Part shown: piece by piece, positions 7,857 to 16,080 of the stretch
How the letters are laid out: each line of letters starts with the position of its first letter
Numbering within the stretch: position 1 is the stretch's first letter
Source of the DNA: an uncultured Eubacteriales bacterium
GTDB lineage: Bacteria > Bacillota > Clostridia > Oscillospirales > Oscillospiraceae
Direction: 5' to 3'
Assembly: GCA_902477055.1 (NCBI GenBank)
Contig: CABSFY010000036.1
Span: forward strand, 1 to 20,807
DNA length: 20,807 nt
Made by a program: the position numbers and the translations under genes
The notes under the pieces: model-generated
The model's database searches: none
Told to the model about the DNA's origin: nothing
Seen by the model: the letters and a program-made list of their open reading frames with translations, nothing else

Positions 7857-8522
7857 TCACAGCTCGATGCCCGGTTCGATCAAGTTGTCCATCGACAGCT
7901 CGATCGGCGTGCCGACGATCTTTGCCATGTAAGCGACCTGCGCAGCGTGCTCGACAAAATCCGCAAGGATGAAGGCTTCCTCCAGATCCTTGCCGAGGAC
8001 GACGGAGCCGTGGTTGCGCAGCAGCGCGGCACGCTTGTCCTTGCCGAGTGCCTCGGCTATGTACTCGCCCAGCGCCGCGGAACCGACCAGTCCGTACTTT
8101 GCGCAGGGGACGCTGCCGCCGAGGAAAATACCGGATTCCGCCAGCAGGAACGGGATGTCCTCTCCCGTCACGGCGAAGGCTGAGGAATACAGCGGATGAC
8201 CGTGAACGATCGCATGGATCTCGGGCCGGGCGCGATAGATTGCCAAATGCATCGGCAATTCAACGGTCGGAAGGAACCCGTTATCCTCGGCCAAATTCCC
8301 GTCGATGTCACAGACGCAAATGTGCTCGGCTTTGATGACCGTCCAGTCCGGACGGATGTCAAAGCTCTTGTTCGGTCTGGGACAGACGTAGATCAAGCCT
8401 GTTTCCGTGTCGCGCATACTCCAGTCGCCGGAATCCATTCCGGGCGTAAGATGCTTTTCGACAAAACGCTTGGCGTAGGAGGCGGTCAACTGCTTAAACT
8501 CCCAACGAACGGTTTTACTCAT
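7857..8522 (-). CDS. Class II (zinc-dependent) aldolase, AraD/FucA family
   Basis: A 221-residue cytoplasmic enzyme. Family members split ketose 1-phosphates (fuculose, rhamnulose and related) into DHAP and an aldehyde, or epimerise ribulose 5-phosphate. Visible residues are the GDWSMR phosphate-loop segment (32-37), the acid/base-type glutamate E88 before the conserved MHLAIYRARP, zinc ligands H107 and H109 in VHGHP, and the third histidine H171 in LRNHGSVVLG. GGAAGGA precedes the ATG. It sits between the sugar isomerase and ATPase 2, giving an isomerase, kinase and aldolase set typical of deoxy- or pentose-sugar breakdown. Aldolase rather than epimerase is favoured by the two kinases and isomerase nearby but is not proved. 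Confidence 0.92.
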   Translation of the reverse strand: MSKTVRWEFKQLTASYAKRFVEKHLTPGMDSGDWSMRDTETGLIYVCPRPNKSFDIRPDWTVIKAEHICVCDIDGNLAEDNGFLPTVELPMHLAIYRARPEIHAIVHGHPLYSSAFAVTGEDIPFLLAESGIFLGGSVPCAKYGLVGSAALGEYIAEALGKDKRAALLRNHGSVVLGKDLEEAFILADFVEHAAQVAYMAKIVGTPIELSMDNLIEPGIEL

Positions 8523-8569
8523 AATGGTTGCATCCTTCCTTTGTTATTTCTATATTCCGCGCATCCGCA

Positions 8570-9463
8570 TTATTTCCTGCCGAGGATACAATCCATTGCA
8601 GCGGAGGAGTTATAGACGATCTGATTGGTGTAGAACTTGTAGTTCGGGCAGCACTCGGCGCTTGCCCAGCCGTCGTAGCCGATGTCGTCAAAGGCTTTGA
8701 TGACCGCAGGCCAATCCACGTCGCCCGCCAGCAGGTCTACAAAGCCCGACAGACGCTGCACGTCGCGGCGGAAATCCTTGAAGTGCACCTTCTTGATGCG
8801 CTTGTTCAGAATCTTGATCCAGTGCTGCGGGTAACCGAACATCAGCATATTGCCGACATCCAAAAATGCGGCGACATAGTCCGAGCCGATCTCATCCAGG
8901 AAATTTCGGAATTCGAGCGGACTGAGAAGGAATTTGTTCCAAATGTTTTCAATGCCGATAATGACGTTTTTCCGCTCGGCATACGGCGCCAATTCGCGGA
9001 AAGCCGCCTGAGAGCGCTCGTAGGCAACGTCGTAGTCGATCACTTCGCTGCCGGCAAAGAAGGAAACGTTTGCCGTATCCGGCACGACATCCTCCGGTCG
9101 GAAGTCCACTCCCACGGTTCCGGGCGGGACCAAAATACAGTCGATTCCCAAAATTGCGGCGGCGTCGATCTGACGGCGGCAGACCTCCTTTGCCTTTTCA
9201 CGGATCGCCGCATTGTTTGCCGTAAACGACCATTCCCAATACAGGCCGGTTGCCAGCGAGCAAAGCGTGATCCCGATGTCATCCGCAAGCCGGCGAATGG
9301 CGAGCAGCTCTTCCTCTGTGCTTTCCAGGCTGCAGGGTCCGGTCTTGGAAAATGCAAGCTCGATTCCCTCAAAGCCGGCGTCCTTTGCAATGCGCATACA
9401 TTCTTCGATCGTGCTGTCGGGATGGAAGGACCAAATATTGATGCTTTTTTTAATCTTGCTCAC
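8570..9463 (-). CDS. Sugar (phosphate) isomerase/epimerase, xylose-isomerase-like TIM barrel
   Basis: The start is a GTG at 9463 with AAGGAGG 8 bases upstream; no better ATG exists. The 297-residue product carries the metal quartet of the tagatose-3-epimerase / UlaE-like barrel family: E172 in GIENIWNKFLLSP, D202 in LDVGNML, H227 in KKVHFKDF and E270 in WASAECCP. These enzymes interconvert ketoses or ketose phosphates by moving a proton with a divalent metal. It lies 35 bp after the DeoR stop and 47 bp ahead of the aldolase. The likely job is to make the ketose used by the kinase and aldolase. A broader role, such as inosose processing, cannot be excluded. Confidence 0.9.
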   Translation of the reverse strand: MSKIKKSINIWSFHPDSTIEECMRIAKDAGFEGIELAFSKTGPCSLESTEEELLAIRRLADDIGITLCSLATGLYWEWSFTANNAAIREKAKEVCRRQIDAAAILGIDCILVPPGTVGVDFRPEDVVPDTANVSFFAGSEVIDYDVAYERSQAAFRELAPYAERKNVIIGIENIWNKFLLSPLEFRNFLDEIGSDYVAAFLDVGNMLMFGYPQHWIKILNKRIKKVHFKDFRRDVQRLSGFVDLLAGDVDWPAVIKAFDDIGYDGWASAECCPNYKFYTNQIVYNSSAAMDCILGRK

Positions 9464-9498
9464 GGGAAAAACCTCCTTGATTTCGTTGGGGCGGTTGT

Positions 9499-10275
9499 TT
9501 ACAATTTCGTGCTCGGTGCCAACAGCACTTTCAATCCGTGCTCGCGCAGGGCGGCGATCGTGTCCGACGGGGTCGCCTCGTTGGTGATGATCGTATCTAC
9601 CGCGGAGAAGGGGCAGACATTCACAAGCGCGCTTTTTTCAAACTTACTGATGTCGCACATCATAATGCGGCGGTTGGCATTGCTCAGCACCAGCCGCTTG
9701 ATGCTGACCTCGTCCACGCCGTAATCCATGAAGCCCTTCTCAAGGCTGACGGCATCGGCGGTCATAAAGGCAATATCCACGGTAAGGAGCTTCAGCGTCT
9801 CCTCGGCAAACAGGCCGTAGAGCGTGCTGCTGGAGCTTTTGAGCTGACCGCCGGCGACGATCAGGGCATTTTCGGTAAGAGAGATCTCTTTTGCAATGTC
9901 AATGTCGTTCGTTACGACTGTCAACTGCCGGAACTGCGAAAGACGGGAGGCAAGCGCGCGTCCGGTCGTGCCGGCGTTGATGTAAATCGTAGAGCCCTCC
10001 GAGATCTGCTTCGCGGCAGCGGCAGCAACCTGTTCCTTCTCCTCCTTCTGCATATGCATACGCAGATAGATCGGGACCTCAGCGTTCAGCGGGCGGTCAT
10101 ATTTCATCGCGCCGCCGTGCGTCCGCAGCAGCACCTTGTCCGCTTCGAGCTGGACGAGATCTCTGCGGATCGTCGCCTTCGAAACATTCAGCGCGTCGGA
10201 CAGCTCCTCCACGGAAGCGATACCGTTTTGGTTCACAAATTGTACGATTTTTTCATAACGTTCAGGCTTCAGCAT
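9499..10275 (-). CDS. DeoR-family transcriptional regulator
   Basis: The frame extends upstream inside the kinase gene, but conserved sequence starts at MLKPERYEKI (10275), giving the family-typical 258 residues. An N-terminal winged helix-turn-helix (about 5-57, with SVEELSDALNVSKATIRRDL and RTHGGA) binds DNA. The C-terminal DeoRC domain senses a sugar phosphate: INAGTTGRALA, TVVTNDIDIA, IVAGGQL and the KR motif in VSIKRLVLSNA are visible. The ribosome site is weak, so translation may be coupled to the kinase ending 26 bp upstream. It is probably the local regulator, answering to a phosphorylated intermediate made by the neighbouring kinase; candidate operators lie at 16233-16303 and 16490-16507. 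Confidence 0.93.
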   Translation of the reverse strand: MLKPERYEKIVQFVNQNGIASVEELSDALNVSKATIRRDLVQLEADKVLLRTHGGAMKYDRPLNAEVPIYLRMHMQKEEKEQVAAAAAKQISEGSTIYINAGTTGRALASRLSQFRQLTVVTNDIDIAKEISLTENALIVAGGQLKSSSSTLYGLFAEETLKLLTVDIAFMTADAVSLEKGFMDYGVDEVSIKRLVLSNANRRIMMCDISKFEKSALVNVCPFSAVDTIITNEATPSDTIAALREHGLKVLLAPSTKL

Positions 10276-10301
10276 ATCAGTTCTTGTCGGTGCAGGGACG
10301 T

Positions 10302-11813
10302 TTAATACCCGTGCATGATCTCCTTCGTATTTTGGTACAGCGCGGCATAGCGTTCGCGTCCGCCGGCATAGGCTTTGTAGTTTTCGGGGTCCGGCTCGAT
10401 CGTGCGGGCGATGCGGATGTTCTGCGCCAAATCGGCACAGTCCCGATAGCGACCGGTTGCAAGCGCGGCGATAAGGGCGTCGCCGTAGGAGGCACCGTTT
10501 TCCACCTCCGCAACATACTGCCGCTTCCCGCTGATGTCCGATACCGCCTGCAGCCAAATCGGATTCTTTGTGCCGCCGCCGACCGCCATGACCTTCTTCG
10601 TTCCCATCTTTTTGGCGTCGAATATTTCAAAATGCTGGTTGATCCCGTAGCCGATACCCTCCAGCATCGCCTTATAGATATGTCCGCGGGTATGCTGCAG
10701 ATTCAGACCGAAGATCAGACCCTTTGCCTCCGGGTCATTGATCGGCGTACGCTCGCCGGAGAAGTACGGCAGGACCACAAGACCGTCGCTGCCTGCGGGG
10801 ATGTCCTGCGCCAGCTTCATCATTTCGGCGTAAACATTCGAGCCGTCCGCTGTGCAGCGCGCGTCAATATCGGCAGCCATATTCTCGCGGAACCAACGCG
10901 TCAGCGTTCCCGCACAGCTCATGCCGGCTGCGACGGAGTATGTGCCGCGGAACAAATACGGACCTGCCCACAGGCGCTTGTCCGTGGTCAGCTTTTCCAC
11001 GACGTGGATAATGAAAATGGACGAGCCGTACATACACATCATGTCGCCGGGGTTGAGGACGCCGACGCTGAGCGCTTCGGCACTTGCATCTGCGGTGCCG
11101 GTCGTGACCGGCGTACCGACCGCAAGTCCGGTAGCCTCCGCTGCCGCCGGTGTGACCGTGCCGACGATCTCGTCGGACCAGCGGCACTCGGCAAGCTGAT
11201 CGCGGCGGCAGAAGAGGGACAGGTCCTCCTCCCACCCGAGCTTTTCCATGCTGTAGATGGGGACCCATGTGGCGGCGGTGTAGTGGTCGATCACGAATTT
11301 ACCGGTGAGCTTTGCCACCATATAAGAGGTGCTGGTCAGAAATTTGTCGGTTTTCGCGTAGATCTCCGGCTCGTGGTTCTTGATCCAAAGGATCTTTGCG
11401 GCAGCCGACTGGGTCGTCAGCGGTGTGCCGCAGCGGTCAAAGATCGCGTCCGCCCCGAGCTTCTGCTCCAAATAGGCGATTTCTTCTACGGCGCGGCAGT
11501 CGATCCCGTACAGGATCCCCTTGCGCAGCGGCTTGAGGTCCCGATCGACCGGAAGACAGCAGGGACCGATGGCACTGCAGCCGATTCCCGCAATGTCCTT
11601 TGGGTCAACGCCGGACGAGGCGATTAACGCCTTGCTGATGGTGCACAAATCACCCCACCAAACCTGCTCGGCGTCGTGCTCGGCATAGCCGGGATGGGGA
11701 ATTTCCATTTTGTGCGGGCAGGTATGCGCGGCAATGATTCTCGCGTTTTCGTCAACGATGGTGCCCTTGCTTTCAAACGTTCCGACGTCGATGCCCATGT
11801 AATACTTTGCCAT
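10302..11813 (-). CDS. FGGY-family carbohydrate kinase (xylulokinase-like), kinase 2
   Basis: A 503-residue kinase with the FGGY plan: N-terminal phosphate loop GIDVGTFESKG (7-17), likely catalytic D242 in TTGTADASAEALSVG, and the adenosine motif VGGGTKNPIW near residue 408. It would phosphorylate a sugar or sugar derivative with ATP in the cytoplasm. GAGGGAG precedes the ATG. It sits between the M42 peptidase and DeoR, close to the isomerase and aldolase, so it is the better candidate of the two kinases for making the aldolase substrate. The loop after the phosphate motif (FESKG instead of the usual TTSxK) and TADASAE (instead of GxxDQAAG) set it apart from kinase 1. The substrate is not predictable from sequence. 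Confidence 0.93.
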   Translation of the reverse strand: MAKYYMGIDVGTFESKGTIVDENARIIAAHTCPHKMEIPHPGYAEHDAEQVWWGDLCTISKALIASSGVDPKDIAGIGCSAIGPCCLPVDRDLKPLRKGILYGIDCRAVEEIAYLEQKLGADAIFDRCGTPLTTQSAAAKILWIKNHEPEIYAKTDKFLTSTSYMVAKLTGKFVIDHYTAATWVPIYSMEKLGWEEDLSLFCRRDQLAECRWSDEIVGTVTPAAAEATGLAVGTPVTTGTADASAEALSVGVLNPGDMMCMYGSSIFIIHVVEKLTTDKRLWAGPYLFRGTYSVAAGMSCAGTLTRWFRENMAADIDARCTADGSNVYAEMMKLAQDIPAGSDGLVVLPYFSGERTPINDPEAKGLIFGLNLQHTRGHIYKAMLEGIGYGINQHFEIFDAKKMGTKKVMAVGGGTKNPIWLQAVSDISGKRQYVAEVENGASYGDALIAALATGRYRDCADLAQNIRIARTIEPDPENYKAYAGGRERYAALYQNTKEIMHGY

Positions 11814-11852
11814 ACGTCACTCCCTCTTTTCTTTCCGGCGCAGTCAAGCGGC

Positions 11853-12947
11853 TCAATATCGGCTGAGCTGAAACGCTTCGTCGATCCCGCGCATCATGCC
11901 GGCACAGAGCGCTGCCAGCGCATCGATGTCATTCACGTCGCAGACCTCGACGGGGGTATGGGTATATCTGGCGGGGAAGCCCATTTCCAGACAGGCAACG
12001 CCCTCGCCCTCCAATTGAATATATGCCGAATCTGTCAGGATCCCGAGCGCCGCAAAACGCTGCAGGGTCAGACCCAGTGTCGCGGCGGTCTGCTTCGCGT
12101 GGCGGAAGAGCGGCTCATGTGCCAGCGTGCCGTTCAGCGTGCCGCGGCCGTGGAAGCTGTACAAGCCGACCGTCGGACCCTTTCCCATGCAGTCCTCAAA
12201 CTTGCTCGTCAGATCCTTTGTCGAGCCGTCGAGCATTACGTCCAAGGAAATCGCAAGCTCGGGCTGCACGGTGCGTGCCGCCATCATTGCGCCGCGCAGA
12301 TTGAATTCCTCCCAAACCGTACCGACCAGGTAGGTATCGCAGGAGGGGGGCGTCTGCGAGAGCAGACGGGCAATCTCAACCAAACAGGTGCACGCGCCGC
12401 GGTTATCTACGGCGGTGCCCGTAATGCGGCTTCCCTGCAGCTCTTGGAATGCGGGCTTGTAAACGACCGGACAGCCGACATAGATGCCCATATCGTGCAC
12501 CTGCGCGGCAGAGGTCGCGCCGACATCGATAAACAGCGAGGTGACAAGGTCCACCTTGTACTTTTCCTCGGCGGGCGTTGCGTGATGTGCCTTGGGACCG
12601 AATACGCCGGGGTGCCACTTGCCGTCCTCGCTGCGGATGACGACCTCCAGACCGGGCAGCACCTTCTCGGGAATGCCGCCCAAACGATCGACCTGAATAA
12701 AGCCGTCGTCCTCAACCTTGCGAACGATAAAGCCGAGCTGATCCATATGACCGAAGATCATGGCACGCGGCGCGTTGGGATTTGTTCCGTTGATCTTTGC
12801 AATGACATTGCCGATGCGGTCGATAGAGACGGACGCGCAGTACCGCTCCAGATACGGCTTGAGCTTATACGCCATCTCCTTTTCGTATCCGCTGGGGGCG
12901 GAGGTCAGCATAAATTCCTTCAGTATTTCCTTTGTGAATGCAGACAT
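11853..12947 (-). CDS. M42-family metallo-aminopeptidase (glutamyl aminopeptidase/FrvX type)
   Basis: The start at 12947 (MSAFTKEILK) has AGGAGG upstream, within the last codons of the HAD gene, giving 364 residues. The gap to the HAD stop is 4 bp, so translation is probably coupled. M42 enzymes are cytoplasmic, tetrahedral, di-metal aminopeptidases. All ligands are seen: H67 and D69 in IFGHMDQLG, D181 in TAVDNRGA, E213/E214 in GTVWEEFNLRG, D236 in ISLDVMLD and H330 in ARYTHTPVEV. The family includes FrvX, found in sugar PTS operons, so linkage with carbohydrate genes has precedent. It may process peptides or an amide-linked substrate. Confidence 0.93.
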   Translation of the reverse strand: MSAFTKEILKEFMLTSAPSGYEKEMAYKLKPYLERYCASVSIDRIGNVIAKINGTNPNAPRAMIFGHMDQLGFIVRKVEDDGFIQVDRLGGIPEKVLPGLEVVIRSEDGKWHPGVFGPKAHHATPAEEKYKVDLVTSLFIDVGATSAAQVHDMGIYVGCPVVYKPAFQELQGSRITGTAVDNRGACTCLVEIARLLSQTPPSCDTYLVGTVWEEFNLRGAMMAARTVQPELAISLDVMLDGSTKDLTSKFEDCMGKGPTVGLYSFHGRGTLNGTLAHEPLFRHAKQTAATLGLTLQRFAALGILTDSAYIQLEGEGVACLEMGFPARYTHTPVEVCDVNDIDALAALCAGMMRGIDEAFQLSRY

Positions 12948-12951
12948 ATCG

Positions 12952-13599
12952 TCAATCCTCCTGTTTCTGTAAAATCGCAAGAATCGTTTCCTTCATTTCT
13001 CTGTGCGAAAAGACATCGTAGTCCGCGCCGACCGCGTCGCGCGCACCGAAGTCATTCTGCATGGCGACTGTGATGCAGCCGTTGGCTTTACCGCTGCGCA
13101 CGTCCTCCTCGCGGTCGCCGACCATGATCGCCCGCTCTGCGCCGAGAATTCTCTTCAGCTCGGGGATCGCGGCGGTTTTGTCATAACCGGGCTTGGCGTG
13201 CCAAATATAAGAGAACAGGGGAAGCACCCCGAATTTCTCCAAAAGGGCGGTGAGGTAGCCGCGCTCGGCATTGGAGCAGATGGCAAGCGGAGCGACGGCG
13301 GAAAGCGCCTGCAGCATATCAACGCAGTCCGGCTCAATGCGGGCGTGCTCCTCGATCGCCTTCGGCGCGTAGCGGAAAATGCCGTCGAAGAACTGCTTGC
13401 AGAGCGCCTCGTCCTCCGTGCCCAAAATACGGCGGCACGCATCCGGAATTTTATCGCCGACCGTTGTGTTGGCAAGCTCGCGGCTGATCGGGGGGCGCCC
13501 CATCTCTGCGAGCGCCATGTTCATTGCATAGTAGTTGATGTCGGTCGTGCCGTAGAATAATGTGCCGTCAAAGTCAAACAAAACCGCAGTTTTTTTCAT
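12952..13599 (-). CDS. HAD-superfamily phosphatase (phosphoglycolate phosphatase-like)
   Basis: A 215-residue HAD hydrolase with the nucleophile motif DFDGT (D9, D11), a helical cap at about 17-85, the motif II segment LAICSNAERG, the lysine of motif III in AKPGYDKTAAI, and motif IV VGDREEDVRSG. Such enzymes remove phosphate from sugar phosphates or phosphoglycolate in the cytoplasm. GGAGGG precedes the ATG. It lies 13 bp after the lipoprotein stop and 4 bp before the M42 start, well inside the operon. It could act as a house-cleaning phosphatase for dead-end sugar phosphates made by the kinases. Confidence 0.92.
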   Translation of the reverse strand: MKKTAVLFDFDGTLFYGTTDINYYAMNMALAEMGRPPISRELANTTVGDKIPDACRRILGTEDEALCKQFFDGIFRYAPKAIEEHARIEPDCVDMLQALSAVAPLAICSNAERGYLTALLEKFGVLPLFSYIWHAKPGYDKTAAIPELKRILGAERAIMVGDREEDVRSGKANGCITVAMQNDFGARDAVGADYDVFSHREMKETILAILQKQED

Positions 13600-13612
13600 T
13601 GCCGTCCCTCCG

Positions 13613-14818
13613 TCAGGAATAGGTAATCAAATCCGTCACGATCGTGATCTCGGCTTCCTCGCGCCAAAGCGCCTGTACAGCCTTCCAGTTTTCGTCGCAT
13701 TTCTTTTTTTGCAGTTGCTCGGAAAGCCGGTCGCATACGCTCTCGAGCGGTACGATCCCCGGCGCAAGCGTGCTCCCCCAATACAATAACATATATCCGT
13801 TATTGGTTGCAACGAGTTTTTTCGCAAGGCCGCCCTCGGCATCAATATTCATTGCCGCGGCATAGTACTCCTCCGAAAAGCGGGTGCTTTCGGCACCGAT
13901 ATAATTGATATGCGGGGCGGCACCGTCGTTCTTTTCGGCATACAGTGCATCAAAGTCGGCGCCGTCGGCAATTTCGTTGCGGACCTTTTCCAACTGTGCT
14001 TGCGTGCGCGACTGCTCGGCAGCCAGCGTGTCCTCGTAAGCCGTGCTTTCGTCCGTGTCGATCTGTTTCAGCTGATTGAGCAGCGCGATCACGTCATTTT
14101 CGTAGCGCAGCTCCCATTCGTGGATGACGCGATGCGCCGAAGGAATATATACGACCACCGCGTCGCCGAGCATGGCGGACTCAAAGGCGGTGATGTCATT
14201 TGCAAATTCGGTTTGCTGCTGCTGCAGCAGTGTTTGGTAGGTCTCCCGAATCTCGGAATCGGAGACGGGGGGCACCTGCGCGTCGATTTGTGCGCGGAGG
14301 TTTGCGATCAGCGCCGAGGTTCTTGCGCTTTGCGTTACCATTTCCTCCGTCAGTCCGCTGCTTTGCAGTGCCAGCAGCACCATCGCGTCCAAATCTTCGC
14401 CGGTAAAGGTGGGGTAGTTGGCGGAGACGGTCTTTCTGAATTGCTCTTGCGTATCCGTCCACGCGGCTGCTACGGCGGCTTCCTGCTCATCCGTAAGCGT
14501 AATGCCCAACTCCTCCGCTTTTTGCTCCAGGATCAATTGGGCAATAAAGGTATCCAAAACGCTGTTTGCCTGTTCTGTCAGCTTTTGATTCAGCTCGTCG
14601 GCAGACATTGTGCCCGACATGGCGCTGTACATTGCCTCGATGCTGACCATCTTTTCCGCAAAAGCGCTGTAGTAAACAGGCTCACCGTTGACGGTTGCAA
14701 CGATCGGATCGTCCTCGGTGACTGCTTGCTCGGTTTCGGAAACGGAATTTCCGCTGCAAGCAGTGAAAAGGCAGGCGATAATCAATAAAGCGATAAAAGA
14801 AAATAAGCGGTGTTTCAT
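13613..14818 (-). CDS. SurA/PrsA-like foldase lipoprotein (parvulin-type, divergent)
   Basis: A 401-residue exported lipoprotein. The signal peptide (1-20) ends in LFTAC, with lipidation at C21. Residues about 38-185 resemble the SurA N-terminal chaperone domain (IVATVNGEPVYYSAFAEKM, then helices with LEQKAEELGITLTDEQ). The C-terminal part shows only traces of a PPIC rotamase: AHRVIHEWE as the first strand, about 50 coiled, acidic and glutamine-rich residues, then ADFDALYAEKNDGA and NGYMLLYWG. Catalytic rotamase residues cannot be confirmed. AAGAGGT precedes the ATG. It follows the binding-protein gene, separated by a hairpin. It may help fold the surface binding protein or another exported protein; an isomerase-dead chaperone is possible. 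Confidence 0.8.
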   Translation of the reverse strand: MKHRLFSFIALLIIACLFTACSGNSVSETEQAVTEDDPIVATVNGEPVYYSAFAEKMVSIEAMYSAMSGTMSADELNQKLTEQANSVLDTFIAQLILEQKAEELGITLTDEQEAAVAAAWTDTQEQFRKTVSANYPTFTGEDLDAMVLLALQSSGLTEEMVTQSARTSALIANLRAQIDAQVPPVSDSEIRETYQTLLQQQQTEFANDITAFESAMLGDAVVVYIPSAHRVIHEWELRYENDVIALLNQLKQIDTDESTAYEDTLAAEQSRTQAQLEKVRNEIADGADFDALYAEKNDGAAPHINYIGAESTRFSEEYYAAAMNIDAEGGLAKKLVATNNGYMLLYWGSTLAPGIVPLESVCDRLSEQLQKKKCDENWKAVQALWREEAEITIVTDLITYS

Positions 14819-14837
14819 AATGTAGATACCTCTTAAG

Positions 14838-14865
14838 AAACGCAGGGGCTTGCGCCCCCGCGTTT
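14838..14865 (-). terminator. Intercistronic hairpin after the binding-protein gene
   Basis: Arms AAACGC and GCGTTT plus an inner GGGGC/GCCCC helix, with one mismatch, form a strong stem with a short loop. On the minus strand it is followed by TTTCTTAAGAGG. It lies 36 bp past the binding-protein stop and 20 bp before the next start. Such hairpins often let only part of transcription pass, or protect the 5' message, so that a binding protein is made in excess over downstream genes. Confidence 0.6.
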
Positions 14866-14901
14866 ATAAGTTACAGTGCCGAAGTATTTTCGGGAATTCA
14901 G

Positions 14902-16059
14902 TTATTCCGCCTCGTACTTCGCGGCGACGCTCTGCCAGTCGTAGGCATCGGCATCCGCCTCGACCTCGGAGCGGTCCCAGGTGGTATCGACAAACTCGTT
15001 GGTGTAGATGTCGGTCAGCGGGATCTCCTTGGAGATGACGCCGGAGGAGAGCATGGTATCAACGTTGAGCTGCCAGCCTTCGTCGGTGCACAGACCGATG
15101 TTCTGGAGGCGCTCCTTCTCGGTTTCGGAGCCGGGCTTGCCGAACATCTGATAGTTACGGCCTTCCTGAACATAAACGGCTGCCTTCCATGTGACCTCGA
15201 TGTTCGGCCACTGAGAGCAGGAAACGGCTGCGGCTGCTTCGGGGTTGTACTTGGTGAAGTAGATGCCCTTGCAGAGCGCACGGCAGAAGCCGCGGATGAC
15301 GTCCGGCTCGTTTTTAATCATGTCGAGGCTGGTGATGATAGAGTTGGAGTTCGTCTGCAGGATCTCGTGACCGTCAATGTAGTTGAAGTTGTAGTTCTGA
15401 CCGATCAGCTGGTAAGCTTCGCCGGGCCAGGAGAACAGGATGTCGAGGTTGCCTTCGGCGACCTGAACAAAGCGGTTGTCGCCCGCGACGACGAATTCGA
15501 CGTCTTCCTTGCAGTCAATACCGGCTGCGACGAGGGTCGGGGTAACAAGGGATTCCCAAGAGGGATCGCCCAGAGCGATGGTCAGCTTGCGGCCATACTT
15601 TTCGGGGGCGTCGACGATGTCCTCAAAGCTCTGGAAGGGGGCATCCTTCAGTACGCAAAGACCCCAAATGTTGATTGCGTCGTAAGCGCAGACGACCTTG
15701 ATGGGGAGACCTTCTTCGATGGACTGCAGGATCAGGGACGGGCCGGGAACGGCGAAGTCAGCCTGACCGGTAGCGACCATCTTGCAGTCGGTGGTGCCGA
15801 TGGTTTCGACCATTTCAATGTTGAGTCCTTCCTCGGCGGCATAGCCCAGATTCTGAGCGACCCAGAAGGGGGTGTCTTCCAGAACCTCAGCGGTACGGGT
15901 GAGGCAGAACTTCACCGTGCGGAGATCCTTTTCGTTGTCCGTGCCCTGCGTGGGCGTATTTCCGTTGTTGTCGGATGCAGGGGGTGTGTCGGTCTTGGTG
16001 CAGGCAGCCATGCTCAGCATCAGCAGCAGAACAAGAACCAGCGCGATGATCTTTTTCAT
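14902..16059 (-). CDS. NitT/TauT-family substrate-binding lipoprotein (SsuA/NMT1-like)
   Basis: A 385-residue exported protein. The signal peptide ends in SMAAC (lipid-modified C20), followed by a low-complexity linker (about 22-46, rich in T, P, N and G), then a two-lobed periplasmic-binding fold. Family marks are PFWVAQNLGYAAEEGLNIEM (near 75-95), then DCKMVATGQADFAVPGPS. It would sit on the outer membrane face and deliver a small organic solute to the two permeases. GGAGG lies 7 bases before the ATG. It is the first gene of the operon, next to a near-consensus promoter, but about 7 kb from the membrane and ATPase genes. The ligand is unknown; this family binds nitrate, taurine, alkanesulfonates and thiamine precursors, not typically sugars. 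Confidence 0.92.
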   Translation of the reverse strand: MKKIIALVLVLLLMLSMAACTKTDTPPASDNNGNTPTQGTDNEKDLRTVKFCLTRTAEVLEDTPFWVAQNLGYAAEEGLNIEMVETIGTTDCKMVATGQADFAVPGPSLILQSIEEGLPIKVVCAYDAINIWGLCVLKDAPFQSFEDIVDAPEKYGRKLTIALGDPSWESLVTPTLVAAGIDCKEDVEFVVAGDNRFVQVAEGNLDILFSWPGEAYQLIGQNYNFNYIDGHEILQTNSNSIITSLDMIKNEPDVIRGFCRALCKGIYFTKYNPEAAAAVSCSQWPNIEVTWKAAVYVQEGRNYQMFGKPGSETEKERLQNIGLCTDEGWQLNVDTMLSSGVISKEIPLTDIYTNEFVDTTWDRSEVEADADAYDWQSVAAKYEAE

Positions 16060-16080
16060 TGTAGTTCCTCCATCTTGTTG

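Noticed and set aside
6970..7932. Plus-strand open frame of about 320 codons over ATPase 2
   Set aside because: Antisense to a gene with all ABC ATPase landmarks; no family resemblance.
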